A DNA stretch of 64,000 nucleotides from Pseudomonas farris (GTDB lineage: Bacteria > Pseudomonadota > Gammaproteobacteria > Pseudomonadales > Pseudomonadaceae), in NCBI RefSeq assembly GCF_019145235.1, contig NZ_JAHSTV010000004.1, positions 186,001-250,000 of the forward strand, given 5' to 3'. Below are positions 8,670-17,879 of this stretch, piece by piece. Each line of letters opens with the position of its first letter. Within the stretch, counting starts at the first letter, position 1. The notes under the pieces are model-generated. The model was not told where the DNA came from and did no database searches. It worked only from the letters and a program-made list of their open reading frames with translations. A program made the translations under genes and the position numbers.

Positions 8670-9979
8670 ACAAACTGGAAGTCAGGTACACCACCCTGCG
8701 CGACGCCTTTACATTGTTCGGCGTGCTGTTCTATATCCAGGTCATCGGATTTTTTTTCGGGTTGGCGGATACGTCGAATCTGGGCGCAGCCGAAAAAGAT
8801 CTCGAAGGCAACGTGGTCAACCAGATCTGCGGCCTGATCACCCTGCTGGTTCCGCTGTTCTTTTTCATCCGCAACAAGGTCTTCATCAGCAAAAGCTTTT
8901 ACAGGAACAACGCCTTCCTGCTGATATTCATGCTCAGCCTGGCCGTATCGATCAGTTGGTCCTACGACCCGATGTTGAGTTTCAAACGTTTTGTGGCGTT
9001 GATCAGCATGGTGTTCTTTGCAGGGTTCATCGCCTACAACTACAGCCTCGAGAAAATCGCCTTCATGCTCGGCTGCACCATCGGTGCCGCCGCGTTTTTC
9101 GGCTTGATATTCGCGCTGGTAAGGCCGGACATCGCCTTCATCGACGGCGGTATTCGCGATGGTGCGTTCAAGGGGATTTTCCCGGAAAAAAATGCCGGTG
9201 CCCGGCTCAACGCGATCGCCATTCTGTTACTGCTGCCGATGATCCGTCAGCGCAATCCCTGGGCCATCATCTGCTCGTTATTCTCGCTGATCGCGATTGC
9301 GCTGGCCCAATCTGCCACGGCAGTAGCGCTGATTGTTGCTGGCGCAGTGAGCTATTGGTACTTCCTCACACTGATCCGCTTGCACATCAACCGCTCACTG
9401 ACAGCATTCCTCGGTACAACAATCATCTATTTTCTGATTTGCCTGTTTCTATACGGCAATTACACCCTGCTGCTGGAGCTGATGGGTCGTGACGCGTCAC
9501 TTACCGATCGCACGCTGATCTGGGAGCTGCTCACACCGCTGATCGACGCCGAATTCCTCAAGGGTTACGGCTTCGGCGCCTTCTGGTCCAGCCCGGGCGC
9601 CGAGATATTCATCAACCGCTGGGGTTACATCGGCAATGCCCACAGCGGCTACATGGAGACCTTGCTCAACGGCGGTGTCATTCAGCTGACAGCGCTGATC
9701 TTCATGCTGATCGAGGCGCTGATCAAACACTACCGGGCTGTGGTGGCGGATCAGTCGTCACGGTTTCACGCCAGCGCAATGATCATCATCGGATCGTTCA
9801 TGCTCACCAACTATGTGGCGTATGTCATTCCCAATTACCGCTCGGCAGAGTTCATGGTGTTCTGTGTCCTGGCCCTGTCCTTCCGGCATCACCACGTGAC
9901 ATACCCCCAGTTGTCACCGGCAACCCTGCGTCAACGTCCGCCTGGCAAGGCATTACCACGCGACTCGGCCAAGGCGTAA
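8666..9979 (+). CDS. Wzy-like O-antigen polymerase/ligase family membrane protein
   Basis: The 437-aa product has roughly ten to twelve hydrophobic helices with a larger loop in the C-terminal half. That loop contains TDRTLIWELLTPLIDAEFLKGYGFGAFW and NAHSGYMETLLNGG, the arrangement seen in the O-antigen ligase/polymerase (Wzy_C) family. The H-(S/N)-G-Y/E pattern in NAHSGYMETL corresponds to the conserved histidine region of WaaL/Wzy proteins. In this cluster the expected job is polymerising lipid-linked repeats on the periplasmic face of the inner membrane, together with the Wzx-like flippase and the Wzc-like kinase. A ligase role cannot be excluded, but gene content favours polymerase. Confidence 0.82.
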   Translation: MNKLEVRYTTLRDAFTLFGVLFYIQVIGFFFGLADTSNLGAAEKDLEGNVVNQICGLITLLVPLFFFIRNKVFISKSFYRNNAFLLIFMLSLAVSISWSYDPMLSFKRFVALISMVFFAGFIAYNYSLEKIAFMLGCTIGAAAFFGLIFALVRPDIAFIDGGIRDGAFKGIFPEKNAGARLNAIAILLLLPMIRQRNPWAIICSLFSLIAIALAQSATAVALIVAGAVSYWYFLTLIRLHINRSLTAFLGTTIIYFLICLFLYGNYTLLLELMGRDASLTDRTLIWELLTPLIDAEFLKGYGFGAFWSSPGAEIFINRWGYIGNAHSGYMETLLNGGVIQLTALIFMLIEALIKHYRAVVADQSSRFHASAMIIIGSFMLTNYVAYVIPNYRSAEFMVFCVLALSFRHHHVTYPQLSPATLRQRPPGKALPRDSAKA

Positions 9980-9996
9980 CAAGAGGAGAAATAACC

Positions 9997-10950
9997 GTGC
10001 CAGACCAAGCCCTCCCTTCACCCCATTCAGTGTGCGTCATAATCGCGATGTACAACGGCGCCGACAGCATTGAGCAAACACTGGCGTCCGTGGCCGGGCA
10101 AACGCGACTGCCCGATCACGTCATCGTCATCGACGATGGTTCCACCGATGATGGCCCCCAACGGGTCAAGGACTTCGCGGCGCCGTTTCGCCTGACGCTG
10201 TTGCACCAAGCCAACGAAGGCCAGGCCAGCGCCCGCAACCACGGACTGCAGCACTCTGAAGAGACTTTTGTGGCGTTTCTCGATGCCGATGACAGATGGT
10301 ATCCGCAAAAACTGGAGCAACAAGTGGCACTGTTTGACGAACTGAGTCGTCAGGGACGGCCGGTGGGGCTGGTCGATTGCTACGTGCATAACGATTACAG
10401 CGACGGCAAGCGAATACTGGAAAACCGGCAAAAAAACGGTAGGCATTTCGACGATTTCATCCGCGCCAACGTCCTTAATGGCGTGTCCTCCGCGATGGTC
10501 AGACGCGACGTTATCATGCAACTAGGCGGCTTCAATGCCAGCCTGCGTTACTCCGAAGACCGCTTCATGTGGACCCGGATCGCCGAACACTGGGAGATCC
10601 ACACGGTGCCGGAGGTGCTGCTGCAGCGCATGGTCAACAGCGCCAACATGACCGCGCAACCGACAAGGTACTACCCGTACAAGATCAGGTTCATCGAAGC
10701 GTTCCTCGCCCTCTATGGCGCGCAGCTCAGCAAGCAGCAACGGATCGATTTCGCGCTGGGCAGCCACAGCGACTTTCTCGAACTGTTTTCCCGCAGAGGC
10801 GAGCATGCCCAGGTGATCGGTGTGTACCGGCGAATGCTGGAGTATTCCTGGCAAACGCTGATCTTCAGAAACGGCAAACCGACATTGCGCTTCCTCTACG
10901 CGTGCGTCCGATCATTGCGCAAGCCAGCTGCGTCAACCACCGCTCATTGA
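9997..10950 (+). CDS. GT2-family glycosyltransferase
   Basis: A 317-aa GT-A fold enzyme. The N-terminal nucleotide-sugar domain begins VCVIIAMYNGADSIEQTLASV and contains VIVIDDGSTDDG and the metal-binding FLDADDRWYP (DxD region). The middle part holds GGFNASLRYSEDRFMWTRIAE, the family's ED acceptor motif. It uses an inverting mechanism in known members. The start is a GTG at 9997 with AGAGGAG upstream; no ATG lies nearby in frame. It probably adds one sugar or side branch of the repeat unit. Confidence 0.87.
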   Translation: MPDQALPSPHSVCVIIAMYNGADSIEQTLASVAGQTRLPDHVIVIDDGSTDDGPQRVKDFAAPFRLTLLHQANEGQASARNHGLQHSEETFVAFLDADDRWYPQKLEQQVALFDELSRQGRPVGLVDCYVHNDYSDGKRILENRQKNGRHFDDFIRANVLNGVSSAMVRRDVIMQLGGFNASLRYSEDRFMWTRIAEHWEIHTVPEVLLQRMVNSANMTAQPTRYYPYKIRFIEAFLALYGAQLSKQQRIDFALGSHSDFLELFSRRGEHAQVIGVYRRMLEYSWQTLIFRNGKPTLRFLYACVRSLRKPAASTTAH

Positions 10951-10963
10951 GCCGGTATCCGCC

Positions 10964-12382
10964 ATGGCCAATCACCGACTGGTTAAATTGATCTGGATTT
11001 TCACGGAAAAATTCGGCCTGATTTTCCTGTCGATGATTACCTTTGTCGCGTATGCCAGGCTGCTGTCGCCCACAGAGTTGGGTGTGGGCACGGTCATCAT
11101 TGCCATCGTCGAGTTGATCGGCATGATTTATTCCTCGGTTCTGGAAGACCCGCTGGTACGACTCGAGCGGCTGGAAGACAAACACATCGCCACAGCCTTC
11201 TGGGCGTCGGTACTCGTCAGCCTGGCGTCCATCGTCGTCATCTCGGGCGCAGCGATTCTGTACGCGCCCGACCCGATTCTGCAATGGATGACGGCGGTGG
11301 CCTCGGTAAAAATCCTGTTCACCATGATGGCGCGGGTCTATGTGGCGCAAATGCGCCGTAGCGGCAACTTCAGGATGCTGGCGTCACGCACGCTGCTGGG
11401 CAAGGTGTGTGGTGGCGTGGGCGGCATCGCTGTCGCGCTCTGGGGATTGGGCGCCTGGGCGGTCATTGCCCAGGCACTGATCATGGAGTTCGTGTCCATT
11501 ATCGTATTGATGCGCGCAGACCCGCGCCGCATTGCCTTTTACATTGACGGCCCGCTCTTGCGCGAACTGTTGAAAGCCGGCGCACCGGTTGCCGTCAACG
11601 CGCTGAGTTCGCAAACGCTACAGCGCGGGGTCACCGTCATCCTGGGCATGACGGCCGGCACCAACGCGGTTGGCATGTTCAACATGGCGATGCGCATCAT
11701 CGATCTGCCCCGCACGGCGATCTATCACGGCCTGATCAGCTATGCGCTGCCGGTGTTTGCCCGACGCAGCGCCGATCCATCGCGGTTGCGCGCGATCATC
11801 AGCGATTCGACCGCCGTCAGCTGCTTCCTGCTGACGCCCCTGTTCATCGGCATCGCACTCACGGCGCACGACCTGATCCTGTTGATCTTCGGCGCCAAAT
11901 GGACCGAGGCCATTCCCCTGCTGCAAGTGCTTGCGTGCACGGCAGCCATCGGTAATACCGCCATGTACGCCACGACCGCACTGGTCGCGGTCAATTGCAG
12001 CCACCTGACCATCAAGGCCGAAGTGGCAACCACCGTATTGGCACTGGCGCTGGTCTATGGCTTCGGCAGCCTCTATGGCGGCATGGCCGCCGCCCTCGCC
12101 CTGCTGGCCCGGATGGCGATCATCACGCCACTGCAAATCCGCGGGTTGAACAGTGCAATCGGCTATGGCTGGCGGCGATTTTTCGAAACCAATTATCGCA
12201 GCGTGATTGCTTCGTTCGTCATGGCAGCGATCGTCCTGATGGTTTCTTCCCGCCTGGGTGTTCAGGGCTACTTACACCTGATCTGCAGCATCGTGGTTGG
12301 CGCGCTGAGTTATGCCGTGGCGTATAGCGTGATGCATCCGCGCTGGCTGCAAGAATTCAAATCGGTTTTCACCACCCGCTGA
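10964..12382 (+). CDS. Wzx-like polysaccharide flippase (MOP superfamily)
   Basis: The 472-aa product is almost entirely membrane-spanning, with about 12-14 helices, and begins with an amphipathic segment followed by GLIFLSMITFVAYARLLSPTELG. This is the signature opening of polysaccharide biosynthesis/lipopolysaccharide exporter proteins (Wzx/WzxC). The central TLQRGVTVILGMTAGTNAVGMFNMAMRIIDLP also fits this family. It is expected to flip the finished undecaprenyl-linked repeat unit to the periplasm for polymerisation. The gene starts 13 bases after the GT2 gene. An 83-bp gap to galE follows, without a clear terminator. Confidence 0.88.
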   Translation: MANHRLVKLIWIFTEKFGLIFLSMITFVAYARLLSPTELGVGTVIIAIVELIGMIYSSVLEDPLVRLERLEDKHIATAFWASVLVSLASIVVISGAAILYAPDPILQWMTAVASVKILFTMMARVYVAQMRRSGNFRMLASRTLLGKVCGGVGGIAVALWGLGAWAVIAQALIMEFVSIIVLMRADPRRIAFYIDGPLLRELLKAGAPVAVNALSSQTLQRGVTVILGMTAGTNAVGMFNMAMRIIDLPRTAIYHGLISYALPVFARRSADPSRLRAIISDSTAVSCFLLTPLFIGIALTAHDLILLIFGAKWTEAIPLLQVLACTAAIGNTAMYATTALVAVNCSHLTIKAEVATTVLALALVYGFGSLYGGMAAALALLARMAIITPLQIRGLNSAIGYGWRRFFETNYRSVIASFVMAAIVLMVSSRLGVQGYLHLICSIVVGALSYAVAYSVMHPRWLQEFKSVFTTR

Positions 12383-12465
12383 GAGGACGCACCCGACAAG
12401 CTTTTCCCTTCCCGGATCACATTCTCCTGACTCGTGCAATTTCCTTGTGACAGGAACGCCTCATC

Positions 12466-13530
12466 ATGCACAAAACCACGTTGATTACCGGCGGGGCCGG
12501 ATACATCGGCTCCCATACCACCCTTGCCCTGATTGACGCCGGTCGACAGGTGCTGGTCCTCGATAATCTGTGTAACAGCTGCCGTGAATCGCTCACGCGT
12601 CTCGAGCGTTTGACCCTTACACAGGTCGATTTCATTGAAGGCGATATTCGCAATACGAAGCTGCTCGACGATATTTTCAGCCGCTACGACATCGATGCCG
12701 TGATGCATTTTGCCGGCCTCAAATCCGTCGAGGAAAGCGTTCGAAAGCCGCTGGATTATTACGCCAACAATGTGGTTGGCACACTCAATCTCTGCCATGC
12801 GATGGCCCTACACGAAGTCTTCAAACTGGTGTTCAGCTCATCGGCCACCGTGTATGGCGCCCCCCGGCAGATACCGATCATTGAAGACTTGGGCACCGGT
12901 AAACCGGTCAGTCCGTACGGTCGCACCAAGCTCACGACCGAAGAATTGCTCACCGACCTGTGCCTGTCGGACCCGCGCTGGAACATCGCTGTGTTGCGCT
13001 ACTTCAACCCGATCGGCGCGCACGAGAGCGGGCTGATCGGGGAAAACCCCAATGGCCGGCCCAATAACCTGCTGCCTTGCCTGACCCAGGTCGCGATGGG
13101 GCGAGTGCCCGAACTCACTGTGTTCGGCAGCGACTATCCCACTGTCGACGGAACGTGCGTGCGCGATTACGTCCATGTGGTCGACCTTGCCGATGGCCAT
13201 CTCAAAGCACTGCAAGCGTTGCAGAACAGGAACGGCATCCATGCCTGGAACCTGGGGACCGGTATTGGCTACAGCGTTCTGCAGATCATCCGCGCCTTCG
13301 AGGACATCACCGGCATTAGCATCCCCTTCCGATTCGCGCCGCGCCGCGCCGGCGATATCGCTGAATGCTGGGCCAACCCCACCAAGGCCGGGCGTGATCT
13401 GGGCTGGTACGCACAGCGCGACCTGGTGCGGATGATCATCGACACTTGGCGATGGCAGTTGCGTAATCCGCATGGCTACCACGCCCAGTCCGATTTATTG
13501 GCAACCGTTGCGTTAAAGCAACGGGTATGA
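12466..13530 (+). CDS. galE: UDP-glucose 4-epimerase
   Basis: A 354-aa extended short-chain dehydrogenase. The N-terminal NAD-binding GGAGYIGSH motif is at residues 8-16. The catalytic set is S-S-A-T-V-Y-G near 124-130 with SPYGRTK (Y-x3-K) near 149-155. The C-terminal sugar-binding part contains RYFNPIGAHESGLIGE, PNNLLPCLTQVA and VRDYVHVVDLADGH, all diagnostic of GalE. It interconverts UDP-glucose and UDP-galactose and probably supplies UDP-galactose (or UDP-GalNAc) for this polymer. The usual length is about 338 aa, so this one has a slightly longer C-terminus. Its stop overlaps the start of the GH16 gene. Confidence 0.95.
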   Translation: MHKTTLITGGAGYIGSHTTLALIDAGRQVLVLDNLCNSCRESLTRLERLTLTQVDFIEGDIRNTKLLDDIFSRYDIDAVMHFAGLKSVEESVRKPLDYYANNVVGTLNLCHAMALHEVFKLVFSSSATVYGAPRQIPIIEDLGTGKPVSPYGRTKLTTEELLTDLCLSDPRWNIAVLRYFNPIGAHESGLIGENPNGRPNNLLPCLTQVAMGRVPELTVFGSDYPTVDGTCVRDYVHVVDLADGHLKALQALQNRNGIHAWNLGTGIGYSVLQIIRAFEDITGISIPFRFAPRRAGDIAECWANPTKAGRDLGWYAQRDLVRMIIDTWRWQLRNPHGYHAQSDLLATVALKQRV

Positions 13531-15014
13531 GCAAAAGGCCCATGTCCAGGTATGTTCTGCTGATTGTCCTGGCAGCGGTTGTTTGCCACGCGCCTGGAGC
13601 GTCCCCACAGCCGCTTGCCGATGGTTTGGTGCTGTGGCTCGACGCTGCCGACGCTTCGAAAATGACCCTCGATGCCCACGCCCGTCTCTTGCGATGGCAT
13701 GACAAATCCGGCAAAGCCAACGACGCTGCCGTAGACGATGCAGCAAGCGCCTCGCTGCCGTTGCGCGTGGAAAACGCCATGAATGGCCATGCGGTGGTGC
13801 GTTTCAGTGGTGCTTCGGCGTTCCTCGGCAAGACCATTCGCGCGGCAAAAGGCCCCGTTACCGTGTTGGTCGTATCACGCAGACTGACCGAACAAAGCAG
13901 CAGTGAGACCTGGCAGCGACTGTTCAGCTCGCGCCCGCAGATCGTCGATAACGACAATGTGGCACCGAATTTCGCGATCAGCGTGCAACAGACCACCGCT
14001 TACGATCCGACCCTGTTTTTTCTGGAGCTCAACGACGTGCCTATCGGCCCCTATGCGGTTGGGCGCAACGTGGTCGGCAGCGTCGAAGACCTGCGCGGCG
14101 ACATCGCCGAAGTACTGGTGTACGACCGCCACCTGGCCTCGCTCGAGGAACGGCAGCGCGTGTTTCAGTACCTGGCGAACAAGTGGTCTGTCGCCATGCC
14201 CAAGGCTGCCAATTCCTGGACCCGTGCCGGCCCCCTGGGCACAACACCGAAACAGATCAACGCCCACCTGCCGCTGTCCGATCAAGGCAATGTCGGCCAA
14301 TGGCGGCTGGACCCACGATTTTCCGATGACTTCGATGGCGCGACCCTCAACGCCAATCGCTGGCACGTCAACAATGCCATAGGCACTGAATCGCTCGGGC
14401 GTAAGCCGGCACTGTTCAAGCCGGACAATGCCTACTTGAGCGATGGCCATCTGAACATCGTTTTCCGCAAGGAAACCTTGCCGCAAAAATACGTACGACT
14501 CGGCTATGAAGGCTATAGCTCGGCGATGGTGCGCACGATCGAGCGCAGTTTTTACGGCTACTACGAAGCCCGCGCCAAACCGATGGACTCGGCAGGTTCC
14601 AGCGCCTTCTGGCTCGCGTGGACGGGGCTTGCCGATAACGCCACGGAAATCGACATTTTCGAAATTGGCGGCAAAACCAAAAACGCCTCCTTCGACCGCA
14701 TGTACAACATGAACGCCCACGTTTGGGCCACGCCGCACAGCACCGAGCATTTGAGCGATGGCAGCAACTGGATCAGCCCTTGGCGGCTGGCCAGCGACTT
14801 CCATGTCTACGGTTTTGACTGGCAGCCCGACACGTTGCGCTGGTACGTAGACGGCGTCCTGGTGCGCGAGGCAAAGAACACCCACTGGTTTTTCCCGATG
14901 CAGATCAACTTTGACAGCGAGGCCATGTGGAACTGGTTCGGCGTTGTCGACGACGCCGATCTGCCCTCCACCTTCCGCGTGGACTACCTCAAGGTTTGGC
15001 GCCGCGGTAAATAG
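13527..15014 (+). CDS. Secreted GH16-family glycoside hydrolase with N-terminal LamG-like domain
   Basis: The 495-aa product has a signal peptide (about residues 8-27) and a lectin-like N-terminal domain (about 30-225, starting GLVLWLDAADASKM and ending in the LamG-like DIAEVLVYDRHLASLEER). The C-terminal GH16 catalytic domain (about 265-493) carries the active-site motif EIDIFE, in which the two glutamates act as nucleophile and acid/base. Other features are DDFDGATLNANRWH and the domain-closing FRVDYLKVWR. Family 16 enzymes cut beta-1,3/1,4-glucans or galactans such as agar and carrageenan. Overlap with galE by four bases ties it to exopolysaccharide synthesis, where it may trim or release the cluster's own polymer from the periplasm or surface (inference). 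Confidence 0.88.
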   Translation: MSKRPMSRYVLLIVLAAVVCHAPGASPQPLADGLVLWLDAADASKMTLDAHARLLRWHDKSGKANDAAVDDAASASLPLRVENAMNGHAVVRFSGASAFLGKTIRAAKGPVTVLVVSRRLTEQSSSETWQRLFSSRPQIVDNDNVAPNFAISVQQTTAYDPTLFFLELNDVPIGPYAVGRNVVGSVEDLRGDIAEVLVYDRHLASLEERQRVFQYLANKWSVAMPKAANSWTRAGPLGTTPKQINAHLPLSDQGNVGQWRLDPRFSDDFDGATLNANRWHVNNAIGTESLGRKPALFKPDNAYLSDGHLNIVFRKETLPQKYVRLGYEGYSSAMVRTIERSFYGYYEARAKPMDSAGSSAFWLAWTGLADNATEIDIFEIGGKTKNASFDRMYNMNAHVWATPHSTEHLSDGSNWISPWRLASDFHVYGFDWQPDTLRWYVDGVLVREAKNTHWFFPMQINFDSEAMWNWFGVVDDADLPSTFRVDYLKVWRRGK

Positions 15015-15087
15015 CCGCCAGCCACTTTTTTCAGGCGCCTGGTATTACCCAAAATCCAGAAACACACCCATAAAAGAGGTCGCAGCA

Positions 15088-15381
15088 ATGAACGGTACGA
15101 TGACTTCCGATCAAGCGATAGCCTGCCTAAACCTGGCGCTTGAACGTAATAAACAACTGTTCAGCGAAGCCTATCACTTGAGCCACGCCGCCCTTGATCT
15201 TCTCGATCAGCCCCACATGGACATAGAAAAGTTCACGCTGTATCAGAAGAAAAGAAAGCAGGCCGATCTTAAATACCTGGAAGCCATCGAGCACTTGCGA
15301 TTAATCATGGCTGAGTACCCTGAGCATCTCTTATCAGCTGAGCACTCAATCCATCAGCCGCAGGTTTCGGCTGAGGAATGA
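15088..15381 (+). CDS. Small helical protein of unknown function at end of exopolysaccharide cluster
   Basis: A 97-aa charged, mostly helical protein without signal peptide or membrane segment, beginning MNGTMTSDQAIACLNLALER. I do not recognise a family. It has an AGAGGT ribosome site before the ATG at 15088; a longer frame from 14911 would lie inside the GH16 gene in another phase and is rejected. It is 73 bases after the GH16 gene on the same strand, so it may be the last gene of the operon. Only 15 bases separate its stop from the convergent oxidase operon. Confidence 0.6.
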   Translation: MNGTMTSDQAIACLNLALERNKQLFSEAYHLSHAALDLLDQPHMDIEKFTLYQKKRKQADLKYLEAIEHLRLIMAEYPEHLLSAEHSIHQPQVSAEE

Positions 15382-15396
15382 TGACGACATTTGATC

Positions 15397-15651
15397 TCAG
15401 CGAGTTGCTGTTTCACCGAGGATGAACACCATCATCATCAGCAGCCACAGCAGATACAGGCAACCGAACAGCCGCACCCAGCCCTGATGGCGATAGAGGC
15501 CCAGGTAAAATATCAATAGCAGCAAAAACTGCCCGGCAGCGGCGAGCATGATCAGGCTGCTGTTGCGCGGCCAGAACAGCGCGACCAGCACCTCTACCGC
15601 CAGAAGCAGCAGCAAGCCGACGTAGACTTTCAATGCGTTCGCCGTGCTCAT
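15397..15651 (-). CDS. Cytochrome c oxidase subunit IV-like membrane protein
   Basis: The 84-aa protein has three hydrophobic helices (YVGLLLLLAVEVLVALF, LIMLAAAGQFLLLLIFYLGL and LFGCLYLLWLLMMMVFILGE). This is the size and layout of the prokaryotic cytochrome c oxidase subunit IV (COX4_pro/CtaF) that ends many caa3 operons. The frame remains open to 15753, but the ATG at 15651 directly follows the subunit III stop (15653) and gives a sensible N-terminus. It is the last gene of the operon that starts at 26942. Confidence 0.75.
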   Translation of the reverse strand: MSTANALKVYVGLLLLLAVEVLVALFWPRNSSLIMLAAAGQFLLLLIFYLGLYRHQGWVRLFGCLYLLWLLMMMVFILGETATR

Positions 15652-15652
15652 C

Positions 15653-16294
15653 TCAGCGCCCCACCAGGTAGAGGGTTGGAAACAACAGGATCCAGATCCC
15701 GTCCACCAGATGCCAGTACAGGGTGACCATTTCCAGACGCGTACGCGTCCCACGCGCTGACAGGTTGTCTGGTGCGAGTCGCATGTAGAGCCACAGCCCC
15801 AAACCGACCGCCACCAGTACGTGCACAGCGTGTAGCGCCGTAGCGATGAAATACAGGTTCATGAATAAGTGCGCTGACGGCAGATGCAGTGGTGAATCCT
15901 CGGCGAAACCCGGCAGCAGCCCTTCGCGGTATTCAAGACCGTATTCCACGCCTTTGCAGGCCAGAAACAGCACTCCCAGCAACGCCGCGCCCAGCAGGCA
16001 GCGGCGCAGACGCAGCGCATTCCCCTGCTCGCTGGCCGCCAGCGCCAGGGTCATCAGCAAACTGCTGGTCAACAACATGAACGTGTTGGCCGTTGCCAGC
16101 TGCCAGTGCAAACCCGCCACCGCTTCCGCCACGCCGTCGGGGTGCTGCAGTCGGTACAACCACGCCACCATGATCAGGCTGCCGAACATCATCGCTTCGG
16201 TGGCCAGAAACAGCCATATACCCAGCCTCGCGGCCTCACGCTGCTGCGCCCAGGCCACGAAGGGCTCGGCGGGCTTCTCGTCAGACCGGATCAC
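15653..16294 (-). CDS. coxC: Cytochrome c oxidase subunit III
   Basis: The 213-aa product has about five transmembrane helices with the heme-copper oxidase subunit III features [18 protein letters not shown] near the N-terminus, [10 protein letters not shown] in the middle, and [21 protein letters not shown] plus [19 protein letters not shown] near the C-terminus. I prefer the GTG at 16294, because GAGG lies six bases before it inside the end of coxA. An ATG at 16318 is also in frame and would add eight residues. It overlaps coxA by 14 bases, so translation is coupled. Confidence 0.88.
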   Translation of the reverse strand: MIRSDEKPAEPFVAWAQQREAARLGIWLFLATEAMMFGSLIMVAWLYRLQHPDGVAEAVAGLHWQLATANTFMLLTSSLLMTLALAASEQGNALRLRRCLLGAALLGVLFLACKGVEYGLEYREGLLPGFAEDSPLHLPSAHLFMNLYFIATALHAVHVLVAVGLGLWLYMRLAPDNLSARGTRTRLEMVTLYWHLVDGIWILLFPTLYLVGR

Positions 16295-17879
16295 GGCGCG
16301 CCTCGGGAGAATAATCATAGGCTTCGAAATCCACCGTCACCGGTTCCTCAAAGTTGTGCAGCGGCGGCGGTGACGGCACGCGCCACTCAAGGCCGGCCGC
16401 CTCCCAGGGATTCATCGGCGCCCGTTCGCCCCAGCGCAAGGATCCGAGCAAATAAAAGAACGGCAATACGTAGGCCAGCGCCAGAATCGAGGCCCCGGCC
16501 GAGGACAGTACGTTGAGGAACTGAAAATCCGGGTCATAGGCGTGATAACGCCGGGGCATGCCCAGATACCCGAGCAGGAATTGTGGAAAGAACGTCAGGT
16601 TGAAACCGCAAAAAACCAGCACCGCAGTGATCTTGCCCCACAGCTGCGAATACAGGCGCCCGGTGATTTTCGGCCACCAGAAATGCAGCGCGCCAAAGTA
16701 CCCGGCCACTGCCGCGCCGACCATGATGTAGTGGAAATGCGCGACCACGAAATAGGTGTCATGGGCATGCAGGTCGGCGGCGAGCAGCGCCAGGAACAAC
16801 CCGGTGACTCCGCCGATAATGAACAACCCGATAAAGGTCAGGGCAAACAGAAACGGCGCATGCAGGGTCAAGTCGCTTTTGTACAGGGTCGCGCTCCAGT
16901 TGTAGGCCTTGATCGCCGACGGAATCGACACCAGGAAACTCAGCAGCGAGAACACCAGGCTGGCATACATCGACTGCCCGGCGACAAACATGTGATGCCC
17001 CCAGACCAGGAAACCGATCACCGCAATCGCCACGCTGGACCAGGCGACAAAACGATAACCAAAGATGCGCTTGTGCCCCGCCGCAGTGATCAGCTCGCTG
17101 ACCACCCCCATCGCGGGCAGGATCATGATGTACACCGCCGGGTGGCTGTAGAACCAGAACAGGTGCTGGAACAGCAACGGATCACCGCCCAGGCGCGGGT
17201 CGAATACGCCAACGTTGAACAGGTGCTCGGCGGCCACCAGCAACAAAGTAATCGCCAGCACCGGCGTCGCCAGCACCAGAATGATCGAGGTGGCATAGAT
17301 CGCCCAGATGAACAGCGGCAGACGCATCCAGGTCATGCCCGGGGCGCGCAGGGTGTGCACGGTGACGATGATGTTGATGCCGGTGAAGATCGAAGAAAAT
17401 CCGGCGATAAACACACCGCAGATCACCGCCACCACGTGGCCGTTGCTGAACATCGTCGACAGCGGCGTGTAGAAGGTCCAGCCGGTGTCGACCCCGCCAA
17501 GCAGCAGCGCCAGCAACGTGAACAACCCACCGCCGAGCAGCAGGTACCAACTGAACAGATTAAGACGCGGAAACGCCATGTCCCGGGCGCCGATCATGAT
17601 CGGCACCAGGAAGTTGCCGAACACGCTGGGGATCGACGGAATCAGGAAAAACCAGACCATGATCACCCCGTGCAGAGTGAACGCACGGTTGTAGCCGTCG
17701 GCGGTCAACAGATCGCCTTGGGGCGTGACCAATTCGATGCGGATCAGGGTCGCGGCCAACCCGCCGGCGAAAAAGAAGAAGGTCACCGTGACCATGTACA
17801 GCACAGCAATGCGCTTGTGGTCCAGGGTCAGAAACCACGAGAGCAAACCTTGCTGATGCAAATAGCTGGGTGCGCTCAT
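16281..17879 (-). CDS. coxA: caa3-type cytochrome c oxidase subunit I (A2 family)
   Basis: A 532-aa, 12-helix heme-copper oxidase subunit. Visible ligand regions are [18 protein letters not shown] (low-spin heme histidine, residue 70), [10 protein letters not shown] (CuB histidine with the following Tyr), the GHHMF segment (two CuB histidines) and [12 protein letters not shown] (heme a3 and heme a histidines). Where A1 oxidases have GHPEV with the proton-channel glutamate, this protein has YSHPAV (residues 244-249). That is the A2-family signature known from Thermus and Rhodothermus caa3 oxidases. It reduces oxygen to water and pumps protons. It overlaps both coxB and coxC. Confidence 0.95.
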   Translation of the reverse strand: MSAPSYLHQQGLLSWFLTLDHKRIAVLYMVTVTFFFFAGGLAATLIRIELVTPQGDLLTADGYNRAFTLHGVIMVWFFLIPSIPSVFGNFLVPIMIGARDMAFPRLNLFSWYLLLGGGLFTLLALLLGGVDTGWTFYTPLSTMFSNGHVVAVICGVFIAGFSSIFTGINIIVTVHTLRAPGMTWMRLPLFIWAIYATSIILVLATPVLAITLLLVAAEHLFNVGVFDPRLGGDPLLFQHLFWFYSHPAVYIMILPAMGVVSELITAAGHKRIFGYRFVAWSSVAIAVIGFLVWGHHMFVAGQSMYASLVFSLLSFLVSIPSAIKAYNWSATLYKSDLTLHAPFLFALTFIGLFIIGGVTGLFLALLAADLHAHDTYFVVAHFHYIMVGAAVAGYFGALHFWWPKITGRLYSQLWGKITAVLVFCGFNLTFFPQFLLGYLGMPRRYHAYDPDFQFLNVLSSAGASILALAYVLPFFYLLGSLRWGERAPMNPWEAAGLEWRVPSPPPLHNFEEPVTVDFEAYDYSPEARRDPV

